This document shows, piece after piece, positions 1 to 4,620 of a stretch of 8,073 bases of DNA. Position 1 is the stretch's first letter. The number at the start of each line of letters is the position of its first letter. The DNA is from Candidatus Gastranaerophilales bacterium (lineage in GTDB: Bacteria; Cyanobacteriota; Vampirovibrionia; Gastranaerophilales; Gastranaerophilaceae). Under the pieces are notes generated by a model, which worked only from the letters and a program-made list of their open reading frames with translations, made no database searches and was not told where the DNA came from. The stretch spans positions 1 to 8,073 of the forward strand of contig CALUSZ010000152.1 in NCBI GenBank assembly GCA_944323495.1, in the 5' to 3' direction. A program made the position numbers and the translations under genes.

Positions 1-543
1 AGATTGCATAAAGTATTTGTAGAATATTTGAAAGAAATAAAACCAGCATCCGAATTTCTTGATTTATTTCAATTAACAGTTGAAGATGTTTATAATCAAA
101 GGACTGAAAATAGGCTAAATAAGTCAAATGAATTAGATAAAAGACTTATTAAATTAAAGGAAACTAAAAGCAAACTAATAGATTATAAGCTAGACGGCTC
201 TATATCGCAAGCGGATTATATGTTTAAATCAGAGCAATTAAATTCACAGATAAAAGAGGTTGAATATGAACTCTCTACCCTTTCAGATACGGAAGAAGAC
301 CTTACGAAATGCCTAAAATATACATGTAATGTAGTAGCAAATCTAGACGAAGTATGGCTTAATGGAAGTTTAGATATAAGACAACGGTTGCAAAGACTTA
401 TTTTTCCAAAAGGCTTAACCTATGATTTAAGTAATTTTCGAACCGCTGAAATGTCAAGCCTATTCAAAATAATAGGCACCTTTATGGTGCCTTCTTATAA
501 TATGGTACCCCCAAGCGAATTCGAATCGCTGTCTACACCGTGA
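1..543 (+). CDS. Large serine recombinase, C-terminal part (5' end outside window)
   Basis: The reading frame is open from the first base, so this is the end of a longer gene; the TTG at position 4 is an internal codon. About 180 residues are visible. They are rich in Lys/Glu/Leu heptad-like stretches (roughly residues 30-95, e.g. LDKRLIKLKETKSKL), followed by NLDEVWLNGSLDIRQRLQRLIFPKG and an 'FRTAEMSSLFKIIGTF' tail. This matches the coiled-coil and C-terminal region of large serine recombinases, which integrate and excise mobile elements using a catalytic serine in the missing N-terminal domain. The protein ends MVPPSEFESLSTP. The codons of these last 13 residues lie almost entirely in the antisense of tRNA-Glu (503-543), and the TGA stop overlaps the tRNA anticodon. 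The gene is therefore at the very edge of its element, pointing outward. Family assignment is confident; the element type (ICE, phage, genomic island) cannot be told from here. Confidence 0.87.
   Translation, partial: RLHKVFVEYLKEIKPASEFLDLFQLTVEDVYNQRTENRLNKSNELDKRLIKLKETKSKLIDYKLDGSISQADYMFKSEQLNSQIKEVEYELSTLSDTEEDLTKCLKYTCNVVANLDEVWLNGSLDIRQRLQRLIFPKGLTYDLSNFRTAEMSSLFKIIGTFMVPSYNMVPPSEFESLSTP
461..492 (-). terminator. Hairpin terminator for tRNA-Glu, embedded in the recombinase coding sequence
   Basis: Read on the minus strand, a perfect 7-bp stem (AGGCACC / GGTGCCT, plus-strand arms 474-480 and 486-492) with a 5-base loop is followed by the T-rich run ATTATTTT. It begins 10 bases after the encoded CCA end of tRNA-Glu, where a Rho-independent terminator of that tRNA is expected. 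On the plus strand no T-run follows the hairpin, so it would not stop recombinase transcription. The same bases encode IGTFMVP of the recombinase. Termination activity is inferred from structure only; the T-tract is interrupted. Confidence 0.6.
503..543. other. Probable attachment-site region: tRNA-Glu 3' half shared with recombinase 3' end
   Basis: The recombinase frame (plus) and tRNA-Glu (minus) share 41 bases, covering the CCA end, acceptor 3' strand, T arm, variable region and anticodon. A recombinase gene that ends inside a tRNA at an element boundary is the classic mark of a tRNA-targeted integration junction. The exact crossover bases cannot be located without the other junction, which must lie left of the window. 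Confidence 0.65.
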
Positions 544-578
544 AAGGGTGTTGTCCTAGGCCTCTAGACGATGGGGGC
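503..578 (-). tRNA. trnE: tRNA-Glu (anticodon UUC)
   Basis: A complete 76-nt cloverleaf is visible on the minus strand. The acceptor arms are GCCCCCA (578-572) and TGGGGGT (513-507), giving a G1-U72 wobble. The discriminator is A73 and the CCA end is encoded (505-503). The D arm, TCGTCTAGAGGCCTAGGACA, is almost the same as in E. coli tRNA-Glu. The anticodon stem is ACACC/GGTGT around loop CTTTCAC, with anticodon TTC at plus-strand 542-544. The T arm is AGCGA-TTCGAAT-TCGCT. The acceptor end resembles the cyanobacterial and plastid tRNA-Glu type. Besides translation, this tRNA feeds tetrapyrrole synthesis in organisms using the C5 pathway. Its 3' half overlaps the antiparallel recombinase gene, marking it as the element's integration target. 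The cloverleaf looks fully functional. Confidence 0.96.
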
Positions 579-593
579 TCGCTGACAATCTCT

Positions 594-621
594 ATAGTAC
601 CAAATCAAACTTTAAAGTCAA
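594..621 (-). promoter_or_regulatory. Promoter of tRNA-Glu
   Basis: On the minus strand, TTGACT (plus 616-621) and TACTAT (plus 594-599) are separated by 16 bases. They place the transcription start near 587, about nine bases before the mature 5' end of the tRNA at 578. It is a good sigma-70-type promoter in the expected place. It lies on the chromosomal side of the junction, so tRNA expression does not depend on the element. Confidence 0.72.
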
Positions 622-649
622 GCGCTCAAATAAATTTCTTTTAACAAGC

Positions 650-678
650 TTGAAATGAATATGTGTTGAGCGTAAAAT
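650..678 (+). promoter_or_regulatory. Promoter of map
   Basis: TTGAAA (650-655), a 17-base spacer and TAAAAT (673-678) form a sigma-70-type promoter with a start near 685. The resulting leader is only about 16 bases and contains the ribosome-binding site of the ATG at 701. The -10 box covers the upstream in-frame ATG at 677, which argues against that codon as the start. Confidence 0.55.
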
Positions 679-700
679 GAAGCTAGAAATTGAGGTTAGT

Positions 701-1453
701 ATGATTAACAGAAAATCACGTGATGAAATAAAAAGAATGAGACATGCCGGACATATTGTTGCGCTTGTGCATAAAAAAATGAGAGAAGTTGTAGAACCTG
801 GTATTTCTACAATGGAACTTGATAATATTGCAATGCAGGTCATAAAAGAAAACAAAGCTATTCCTACTTTTCTCGGCTATCATGGTTTTCCGGGTTGTAT
901 TTGCACCTCAATTAACGAAAAAGTCGTACACGGCATACCTTCAGAGACTGAAATCCTTAAAGAAGGGGATATCATAGCAATAGATGTCGGTGCAACTTAT
1001 GGCGGAATGGTCGGTGATAGTGCGTGGTCCTATGCTGTAGGAAATATTTCCGATGAGAAAAAAATGCTTATGAAAGCGACTGAAGAAGCTCTTTTTGCAG
1101 GAATAGCAAAAATGAGAGCAGGAAATGTTTTAGATGACATCTCCGGCGCAGTAGAAGATGTTGCAAAAAGTTATAATCTTGGGATTGTAAGACAGTATGG
1201 CGGTCATGGCGTCGGGCATTCAATGCATGAAGATCCGTTTCTGTTTAATTATAGAGTTGGAGATGAAACCCTTATTAAATCCGGCATGGTTATAGCAATC
1301 GAACCTATGCTTAACCTTGGCGGGGATGAGGTCTTTGTTGAAGATGATAATTGGGGCGTTGTAACAAAAGACAGAAAACCGTCTGCGCATTTTGAACATA
1401 CTGTTCTTGCAACTGACGGTGAACCTGTGCTTATGACAACTCTAATGGATTAG
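701..1453 (+). CDS. map: Methionine aminopeptidase, type I
   Basis: Removes the initiator methionine from new proteins in the cytoplasm. The 250-residue product is a bare type I enzyme of normal length, without the N-terminal zinc-finger extension some relatives have. The expected dinuclear metal ligands are present: Asp95 (IDVGA), Asp106 (GDSA), His169 (GGHGVGH), Glu201 (IEPM) and Glu232 (FEHT). The substrate-binding histidines His77 (VVHGIP) and His176 (MHED) are also there. I chose the ATG at 701 over the in-frame ATG at 677. GAGG at 692-695 is well spaced for 701, residues MINRKSRDEIKRM match the usual N-terminus, and 677 lies inside the -10 box. The gene is monocistronic. Its TAG stop overlaps, tail to tail, the TAA of the convergent gene ending at 1450. 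Confidence 0.96.
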   Translation: MINRKSRDEIKRMRHAGHIVALVHKKMREVVEPGISTMELDNIAMQVIKENKAIPTFLGYHGFPGCICTSINEKVVHGIPSETEILKEGDIIAIDVGATYGGMVGDSAWSYAVGNISDEKKMLMKATEEALFAGIAKMRAGNVLDDISGAVEDVAKSYNLGIVRQYGGHGVGHSMHEDPFLFNYRVGDETLIKSGMVIAIEPMLNLGGDEVFVEDDNWGVVTKDRKPSAHFEHTVLATDGEPVLMTTLMD

Positions 1454-2034
1454 TTGAAAAACCACTCAACTATTTTTTCAAGTGTACTTTTGCTCTTTTC
1501 GTGAAGCTCTGATTGGAATTGTCGTTCTTCTTCCTGTCTGGCTTGATTTATAGAATCTTGTTTTTGACGTTCTATTTCTTCATTTTTTTTGCGTACGACT
1601 TTTTCGGCGTCAGTTTCAAAGTCAAACCTTAGGACAGCGCCATCATTAAATACAAGCGTAGTAACACCAGCGTTACTATCTTTCCTAATATTGGTTACAC
1701 CATTTTTACCTACAAGTTTGGAGGCTAGTTGCATATCTTTATCTGATAATGTGTCTGGATCTCCATCTAGCCCTACCAACTCTTTAAAAGTAGCATATCT
1801 GTTCGTAGATAAATCTAGTGTTGCTTTATTTGTCTCTTCTTTATTTTCAGAATTATATATAGAAATATTTTTTCTTCCGTTGTAAAATCTTGCATTAAAA
1901 TCACCGGCTTCCGGCTTTTCTTTGTTAACCTGGTAATTTGTAATTTGAACGTTTCTGTTTGTTGTGACATTAAACTTTTGCGTATTACCAGAGCCTGTTG
2001 TTGCCCTATTTACAACTGTAAAACGGTTTGTCAT
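1450..2034 (-). CDS. Uncharacterised 194-aa protein with C-terminal coiled coil
   Basis: I do not recognise a family. The ATG at 2034 has an excellent ribosome-binding site (AAGGAG, plus-strand 2040-2045, five bases away), so the gene is real and the start is secure. There is no signal peptide or membrane segment, which suggests a cytoplasmic or otherwise exported protein. Residues 1-60 are rich in Asn/Thr and probably beta or disordered. Residues 95-112 (LSDKDMQLASKLVGK) look helical. Residues 113-140 (VTNIRKDSNAGVTTLVFNDG, then AVLRFDFE) look like a beta hairpin. Residues 141-185 are a highly charged Gln/Glu/Lys coiled coil ending in an amphipathic LEKIVEWFFN. It has its own candidate promoter and converges on map with a 4-base overlap of the stop codons, leaving no room for a terminator between them. 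Confidence 0.85.
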   Translation of the reverse strand: MTNRFTVVNRATTGSGNTQKFNVTTNRNVQITNYQVNKEKPEAGDFNARFYNGRKNISIYNSENKEETNKATLDLSTNRYATFKELVGLDGDPDTLSDKDMQLASKLVGKNGVTNIRKDSNAGVTTLVFNDGAVLRFDFETDAEKVVRKKNEEIERQKQDSINQARQEEERQFQSELHEKSKSTLEKIVEWFFN

Positions 2035-2059
2035 ATATTCTCCTTATCATTCTCGTGTA

Positions 2060-2087
2060 TGTATATATTAAGTATTTTCTTTGTTAA
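2060..2087 (-). promoter_or_regulatory. Candidate promoter of the 194-aa protein gene
   Basis: On the minus strand, TTAACA (plus 2082-2087) and TATACA (plus 2060-2065) are separated by 16 bases. This gives a start near 2053 and a leader of about 18 bases that ends in the ribosome-binding site. The region is very AT-rich, so chance matches are common. Confidence 0.4.
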
Positions 2088-2109
2088 TAATTGACTTTTT
2101 TGTTAAGTA

Positions 2110-2137
2110 TTGTAAATATAAACTTTTTCTATATAAT
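2110..2137 (+). promoter_or_regulatory. Upstream candidate promoter (P1) of the omega-like gene
   Basis: TTGTAA (2110-2115), a 16-base spacer and a consensus TATAAT (2132-2137) predict a start near 2144 and a leader of about 64 bases. Confidence 0.5.
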
Positions 2138-2148
2138 TTCATCCCCCC

Positions 2149-2177
2149 TAGACAAAACTTTTTGAGCGTTATACAAT
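2149..2177 (+). promoter_or_regulatory. Downstream candidate promoter (P2) of the omega-like gene
   Basis: TAGACA (2149-2154), a 17-base spacer and TACAAT (2172-2177) predict a start near 2184, shortly before the ribosome-binding site. The spacer contains TTGAGCG (2162-2168), which also abuts the -10 box of the map promoter. P1 and P2 may act in tandem, or only one may be real. Confidence 0.4.
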
Positions 2178-2207
2178 CGTTATTATTGAGAAATTGAAGA
2201 GGTAAAA

Positions 2208-2450
2208 ATGGATCAGATAATTAAAGTAGCCTGGGAATTGAATGAAAATACAGAAAACAGATATAAATTAGTCTACGAAATTGCAGAATTGGCTAAAAAG
2301 TTAGTTGATGAAACTCAGATGAAGAAAGCCCGAGACGAGTTTGGTTTTGAGGAAGCTGTTAACGAAAATGCTTATAAAAAGGAAAATCCTGTAGAGCATG
2401 CAATTATGGTTAAGGCTTCCGAATCTGACGATACGGAGTTGGTCGGCTAA
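2208..2450 (+). CDS. rpoZ: Probable RNA polymerase omega subunit
   Basis: The 80-residue acidic protein resembles omega, the small subunit that helps fold and hold beta-prime in RNA polymerase. Two stretches match the family. ENRYKLVYEIAELAKKL (17-33) corresponds to the conserved 'NRY/F-x-L-V-x-x-A-x-x-A-R/K' helix. NPVEHAIMVKASES (59-72) corresponds to the 'KPV-x-x-AI-x-E' segment of cyanobacterial omega. Length is in the family range. AGAGG (2198-2202) sits five bases before the ATG. The gene stands alone between its own candidate promoters and a strong terminator. The middle part (34-58) is divergent, and omega is short enough that the assignment rests on few positions; an unrelated small helical protein is the alternative. 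Confidence 0.68.
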   Translation: MDQIIKVAWELNENTENRYKLVYEIAELAKKLVDETQMKKARDEFGFEEAVNENAYKKENPVEHAIMVKASESDDTELVG

Positions 2451-2470
2451 CCGATAATGAATTTATGAAA

Positions 2471-2500
2471 AAGGACTCCTGACGTCAGGGGTTCTTTTTT
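2471..2500 (+). terminator. Rho-independent terminator after the omega-like gene
   Basis: An 11-bp stem, AAGGACTCCTG (2471-2481) with CAGGGGTTCTT (2486-2496), has an ACGT loop and two G-T wobbles. It runs into a T tract (2495-2500), 20 bases after the stop codon. Confidence 0.9.
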
Positions 2501-2571
2501 ATTTGTAAAAATTTCTTAATATATCAGCAATTTTGAAACTTTAGAATACTTAAAAGAAAGGTAGGTGTAGT

Positions 2572-2619
2572 ATGAACAAACACAGCAAAAAGTTAATGAA
2601 TTTAATATGGGGCTTGTGA
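2572..2619 (+). CDS. Possible 15-codon leader ORF (MNKHSKKLMNLIWGL)
   Basis: The ATG at 2572 has Shine-Dalgarno-like sequence before it (AAAGG 2557-2561 and AGGTG 2563-2567). The frame stops at TGA 2617-2619, only four bases before the ATG of the 425-aa gene, which lacks a good site of its own. That layout suggests translational coupling: ribosomes ending here could reinitiate at 2624. It is in a different frame from the downstream gene, so the alternative is a frameshifted former N-terminus. The peptide is basic with a hydrophobic end and I recognise no known leader peptide. Confidence 0.4.
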   Translation: MNKHSKKLMNLIWGL

Positions 2620-2623
2620 TAGT

Positions 2624-3901
2624 ATGATTTGGAATGCAGCAAAAATATACTCAACATTGGGCAACCCCAATTCATTATGGCCATTAGGGGTCAAAGACGG
2701 ATCTAGCTGTCTTGGTATGACGGCAGGTTCATATATCACAGGGAAAAAAGAGGAAAGTGTAGACAGATTTATTGATGAGTTTGGAACAGAGGCTTTGTGG
2801 TTAGGCGGAATTCCGGCCTTTAAGTGGCTTTTTGATAAAATTGTTTTCAAATCTTTTAATCTGGATTCAAAAATTGACCCCAGAAACTTTAAGGATAAAG
2901 AAATTTTTGAGAAAATAAAAGAATATGCCCCAACAGATGATATAAAGAAGAATCTTGAAAAAGCTGAGATGCAGAAAAAACTATTTAAAAATCTTGCGGC
3001 GTCAAAGTTTGTTGTATCAACGGTTCTTGCTGCGGTATCTTATGTCGGTTTAACAAGATTAAAACAATATTATACTAAGCAGCAGATACGGAAGAATTTG
3101 ATTCAGGAATATAATGAAAGTAAGAATAAAAAAGAGGAGGGAAAATCCTCACAAAATCCTTCATTTAAAGGGATTGGAAGGGTTGTTGAGGAGTTTGCAT
3201 TCTCTCCTGTTAAAAATATGTATATTATGGACGGTTTTATTACAACAGAAAGACTAACGGATTCAAGAAACCCTCAGGAGTTTGCCGGCTATGCCATAAA
3301 AGAGGGCTCTTGTTTGTTCTTCCTGTACTATGCTGGTAAAAAGATTCAACAGTGGATGGAAAATTCTGCTAAGAAAAAGCATAATAAATCAATTACTCTG
3401 GATTCTAGAATTCTGGAGGACGAAGGTTTTAAAAAGACTTTTGACGACGGCTCTGTAGAAAAGGCAATGAAAGATTTTAAAAACGGATACTCTACTAAGC
3501 TTGAACTGTATGAATTTTTGCATAAACATCCTGACAATCAGATTGTCAAACTTGCTAAACAAGCCGGTATTATAAAGACAATGAATGGTGCTGATAAGAT
3601 TGATACAAGAGCATTTATTGATCTTAAGGATGTTGAAGGTATACATAGTCAGGTTAATGAACTGTATAATCAGTATAAGGATGCTTTGGCAAAAGGCGAA
3701 ACTTCTGAACAATTCTTTAATGGTGTTAAAAAACTAAAGAGAATGTCTATTATAAAGAATATCGGAGCTTGTGTATTGGCTCTTGGAGTAATTACGCCTG
3801 CTGCTATGGTTATTAAAAGACTTACTGACAAAGACGGTAAAGAGTTTCAAACTAAAAAAGAAATAAAAGAGCAATTAATAAAAGAGGGGATTATATCATA
3901 A
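2624..3901 (+). CDS. Uncharacterised 425-aa membrane-associated protein, lineage-type 'SFKG' family
   Basis: I recognise no catalytic family. Visible parts: an N-terminal segment 45-75 (VDRFIDEFGTEALWLGGIPA, then FKWLF) with a hydrophobic face; a probable membrane helix at about 128-145; a basic/acidic linker 146-177; the motif NPSFKG (178-183) followed by GRVVEEFAFSPVKNMYIMDG; a hydrophobic stretch 228-240; a charged helical region 250-372; and a second clear membrane helix at about 376-397 before a Lys-rich tail. There is no classic signal peptide. From memory, proteins with such an 'SFKG' motif recur as multicopy families in Gastranaerophilales. The ATG at 2624 is the only good start but has only GGGG at 2609-2612 before it, so translation may depend on the short ORF just upstream. 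It is followed at once by an extended -10 promoter for the next gene. Confidence 0.85.
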   Translation: MIWNAAKIYSTLGNPNSLWPLGVKDGSSCLGMTAGSYITGKKEESVDRFIDEFGTEALWLGGIPAFKWLFDKIVFKSFNLDSKIDPRNFKDKEIFEKIKEYAPTDDIKKNLEKAEMQKKLFKNLAASKFVVSTVLAAVSYVGLTRLKQYYTKQQIRKNLIQEYNESKNKKEEGKSSQNPSFKGIGRVVEEFAFSPVKNMYIMDGFITTERLTDSRNPQEFAGYAIKEGSCLFFLYYAGKKIQQWMENSAKKKHNKSITLDSRILEDEGFKKTFDDGSVEKAMKDFKNGYSTKLELYEFLHKHPDNQIVKLAKQAGIIKTMNGADKIDTRAFIDLKDVEGIHSQVNELYNQYKDALAKGETSEQFFNGVKKLKRMSIIKNIGACVLALGVITPAAMVIKRLTDKDGKEFQTKKEIKEQLIKEGIIS

Positions 3902-3910
3902 GTAAAAATT

Positions 3911-3919
3911 TGGTATAAT
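3911..3919 (+). promoter_or_regulatory. Extended -10 promoter of the YD-repeat protein gene
   Basis: TGgTATAAT is a perfect extended -10 element. No convincing -35 is seen 17 bases upstream (TTATAT), which extended -10 promoters can tolerate. The predicted start near 3926 lies ten bases after the hexamer-proximal ATG region begins and after the in-frame ATG at 3922, which is therefore excluded as the translation start. Confidence 0.65.
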
Positions 3920-3929
3920 AAATGAACAA

Positions 3930-3960
3930 ACTTTGTAAAAAATCGTTATATATACAAAGT
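3930..3960 (+). promoter_or_regulatory. Perfect 8-bp inverted repeat in the 5' leader, directly before the ribosome-binding site
   Basis: ACTTTGTA (3930-3937) and TACAAAGT (3953-3960) are exact inverted copies separated by 15 bases, and AAGGAG starts at 3961. In RNA this would form a hairpin touching the ribosome-binding site; in DNA it is a dyad just after the predicted transcription start. It could stabilise the mRNA, tune initiation, or bind a repressor. No evidence decides between these. Confidence 0.45.
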
Positions 3961-3972
3961 AAGGAGTTATAT

Positions 3973-4575
3973 ATGAAAAAAATCTTATTAGTTTTATTAA
4001 TTTTTACAACAGTTTCTACAAGTGCTTACGCATATAAGGTATACTCCTATGATTCAAATGGTAATAGGGTATATCAAAGTGTAGAAAGTACAGCTGGCGC
4101 AAACCCAAGCAGTATATCACCAAATTTTGTAGAAGGGCAAAAAACTGTAGTATATGACGAAAATGGAAATAAAACCGGGAAGTATGTAAACAGGTCAAAC
4201 GGCAGGACTTATGTTTACGATTCAAACGGTAATAAAACCGGTTCAATAAGAGAAACCGCAAATGGTACTATCCGAACCTATGACGAAAACGGAAACCGTA
4301 CAGGAAAAGCGATACGATATTCTAATAGTAAGACTGTAACCTACGATGCAAATGGCAATAAAACAGGTTCATACGTAAAAAAATCAAACGGTCGAACATA
4401 TATGTATGATGCAAATGGCAATAAGACAGGTTCAATAAGACAAATGCCTAACGGAAGAACATATACTTATGACGCTAACGGTAACAGAACTGGCAGTTAT
4501 AAACAATTAAAAAGCGGTAAAACAATAAGATATGATGCAAACGGAAACAAAACAGGCAGCTTTAAAAGGTTTTAG
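3973..4575 (+). CDS. Secreted YD-repeat protein (21-residue repeats)
   Basis: The start at 3973 has AAGGAG (3961-3966) six bases upstream and gives a typical signal peptide: KK, then a hydrophobic core ILLVLLIF, then cleavage probably after AYA (residues 18-20). The mature part of about 180 residues has one degenerate unit (YSYDSNGNRVY, about 24-34), a Ser/Pro-rich linker, then six full and one partial copy of a 21-residue unit from residue 60 to the C-terminus. The core of the unit is [T/V/M/R]YD-x-NGN[K/R]TG. This resembles the YD units of Rhs-type proteins, but there is no Rhs core, protease site or toxin domain. A short beta-rich, periplasmic or cell-surface protein is the best reading; function is unknown. 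It has its own promoter and ends just before a strong terminator. Confidence 0.88.
   Translation: MKKILLVLLIFTTVSTSAYAYKVYSYDSNGNRVYQSVESTAGANPSSISPNFVEGQKTVVYDENGNKTGKYVNRSNGRTYVYDSNGNKTGSIRETANGTIRTYDENGNRTGKAIRYSNSKTVTYDANGNKTGSYVKKSNGRTYMYDANGNKTGSIRQMPNGRTYTYDANGNRTGSYKQLKSGKTIRYDANGNKTGSFKRF
4150..4572 (+). repeat. Tandem 63-bp coding repeat (six full units and a 45-bp partial unit)
   Basis: Units begin at 4150, 4213, 4276, 4339, 4402, 4465 and 4528, each starting at the codon before Tyr-Asp. The NGN[K/R]TG core is invariant in type while the second half varies. Units 4 and 5 share long stretches of identical DNA (GATGCAAATGGCAATAA and ACAGGTTCA). The variable halves also suggest a three-unit (189-bp) superperiod: units 1/4 share YV-x-x-SNGRTY and units 2/5 share SIR-x-x-x-NG. 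Confidence 0.9.
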
Positions 4576-4585
4576 TTTTTAATAC

Positions 4586-4619
4586 AAAAAAGGGTTCCTT
4601 TTATAAGGAACCCTTTTTT
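4586..4619. terminator. Bidirectional Rho-independent terminator between the YD-repeat gene and gltX
   Basis: A perfect 15-bp stem is formed by A6-GGGTTCCTT (4586-4600) and AAGGAACCC-T6 (4605-4619) around a TTAT loop. It has an A run on one side and a T run on the other, so it works in both directions. It begins 10 bases after the + gene's stop and ends one base before the stop of gltX, serving both convergent genes. Confidence 0.95.
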
Positions 4620-4620
4620 C

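Noticed and set aside
677..700. Upstream in-frame ATG as start of map (adding MKLEIEVS)
   Set aside because: It lies inside the likely -10 box, lacks a good ribosome-binding site, and the extra residues are not typical; the ATG at 701 has GAGG well placed.
592..855. Minus-strand open frame of 87 codons across the map start region
   Set aside because: It is antisense to map and its promoter, has no homology-like features, and arises from AT-rich sequence.
2606..2624. Definite frameshift pseudogene at the 5' end of the 425-aa gene
   Set aside because: The downstream frame has its own ATG and an intact 425 codons; a leader ORF explains the layout equally well, so a broken gene cannot be claimed.
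3389..3712. Minus-strand open frame of about 107 codons inside the 425-aa gene
   Set aside because: Antisense shadow of a well-supported gene, with low-complexity Ile/Phe/Cys-rich translation and no ribosome-binding site.
3922..3972. Upstream in-frame ATG as start of the YD-repeat protein
   Set aside because: It precedes the transcription start predicted from the extended -10 element and would bury the signal peptide behind 17 residues; 3973 has AAGGAG.
4150..4572. CRISPR-like array
   Set aside because: The 63-bp repeats are in a single open reading frame and encode a conserved peptide core; there are no spacers.
3973..4575. Rhs-type polymorphic toxin
   Set aside because: Only short YD-like units are present; there is no Rhs core, autoprotease motif or C-terminal toxin domain, and no immunity gene follows.
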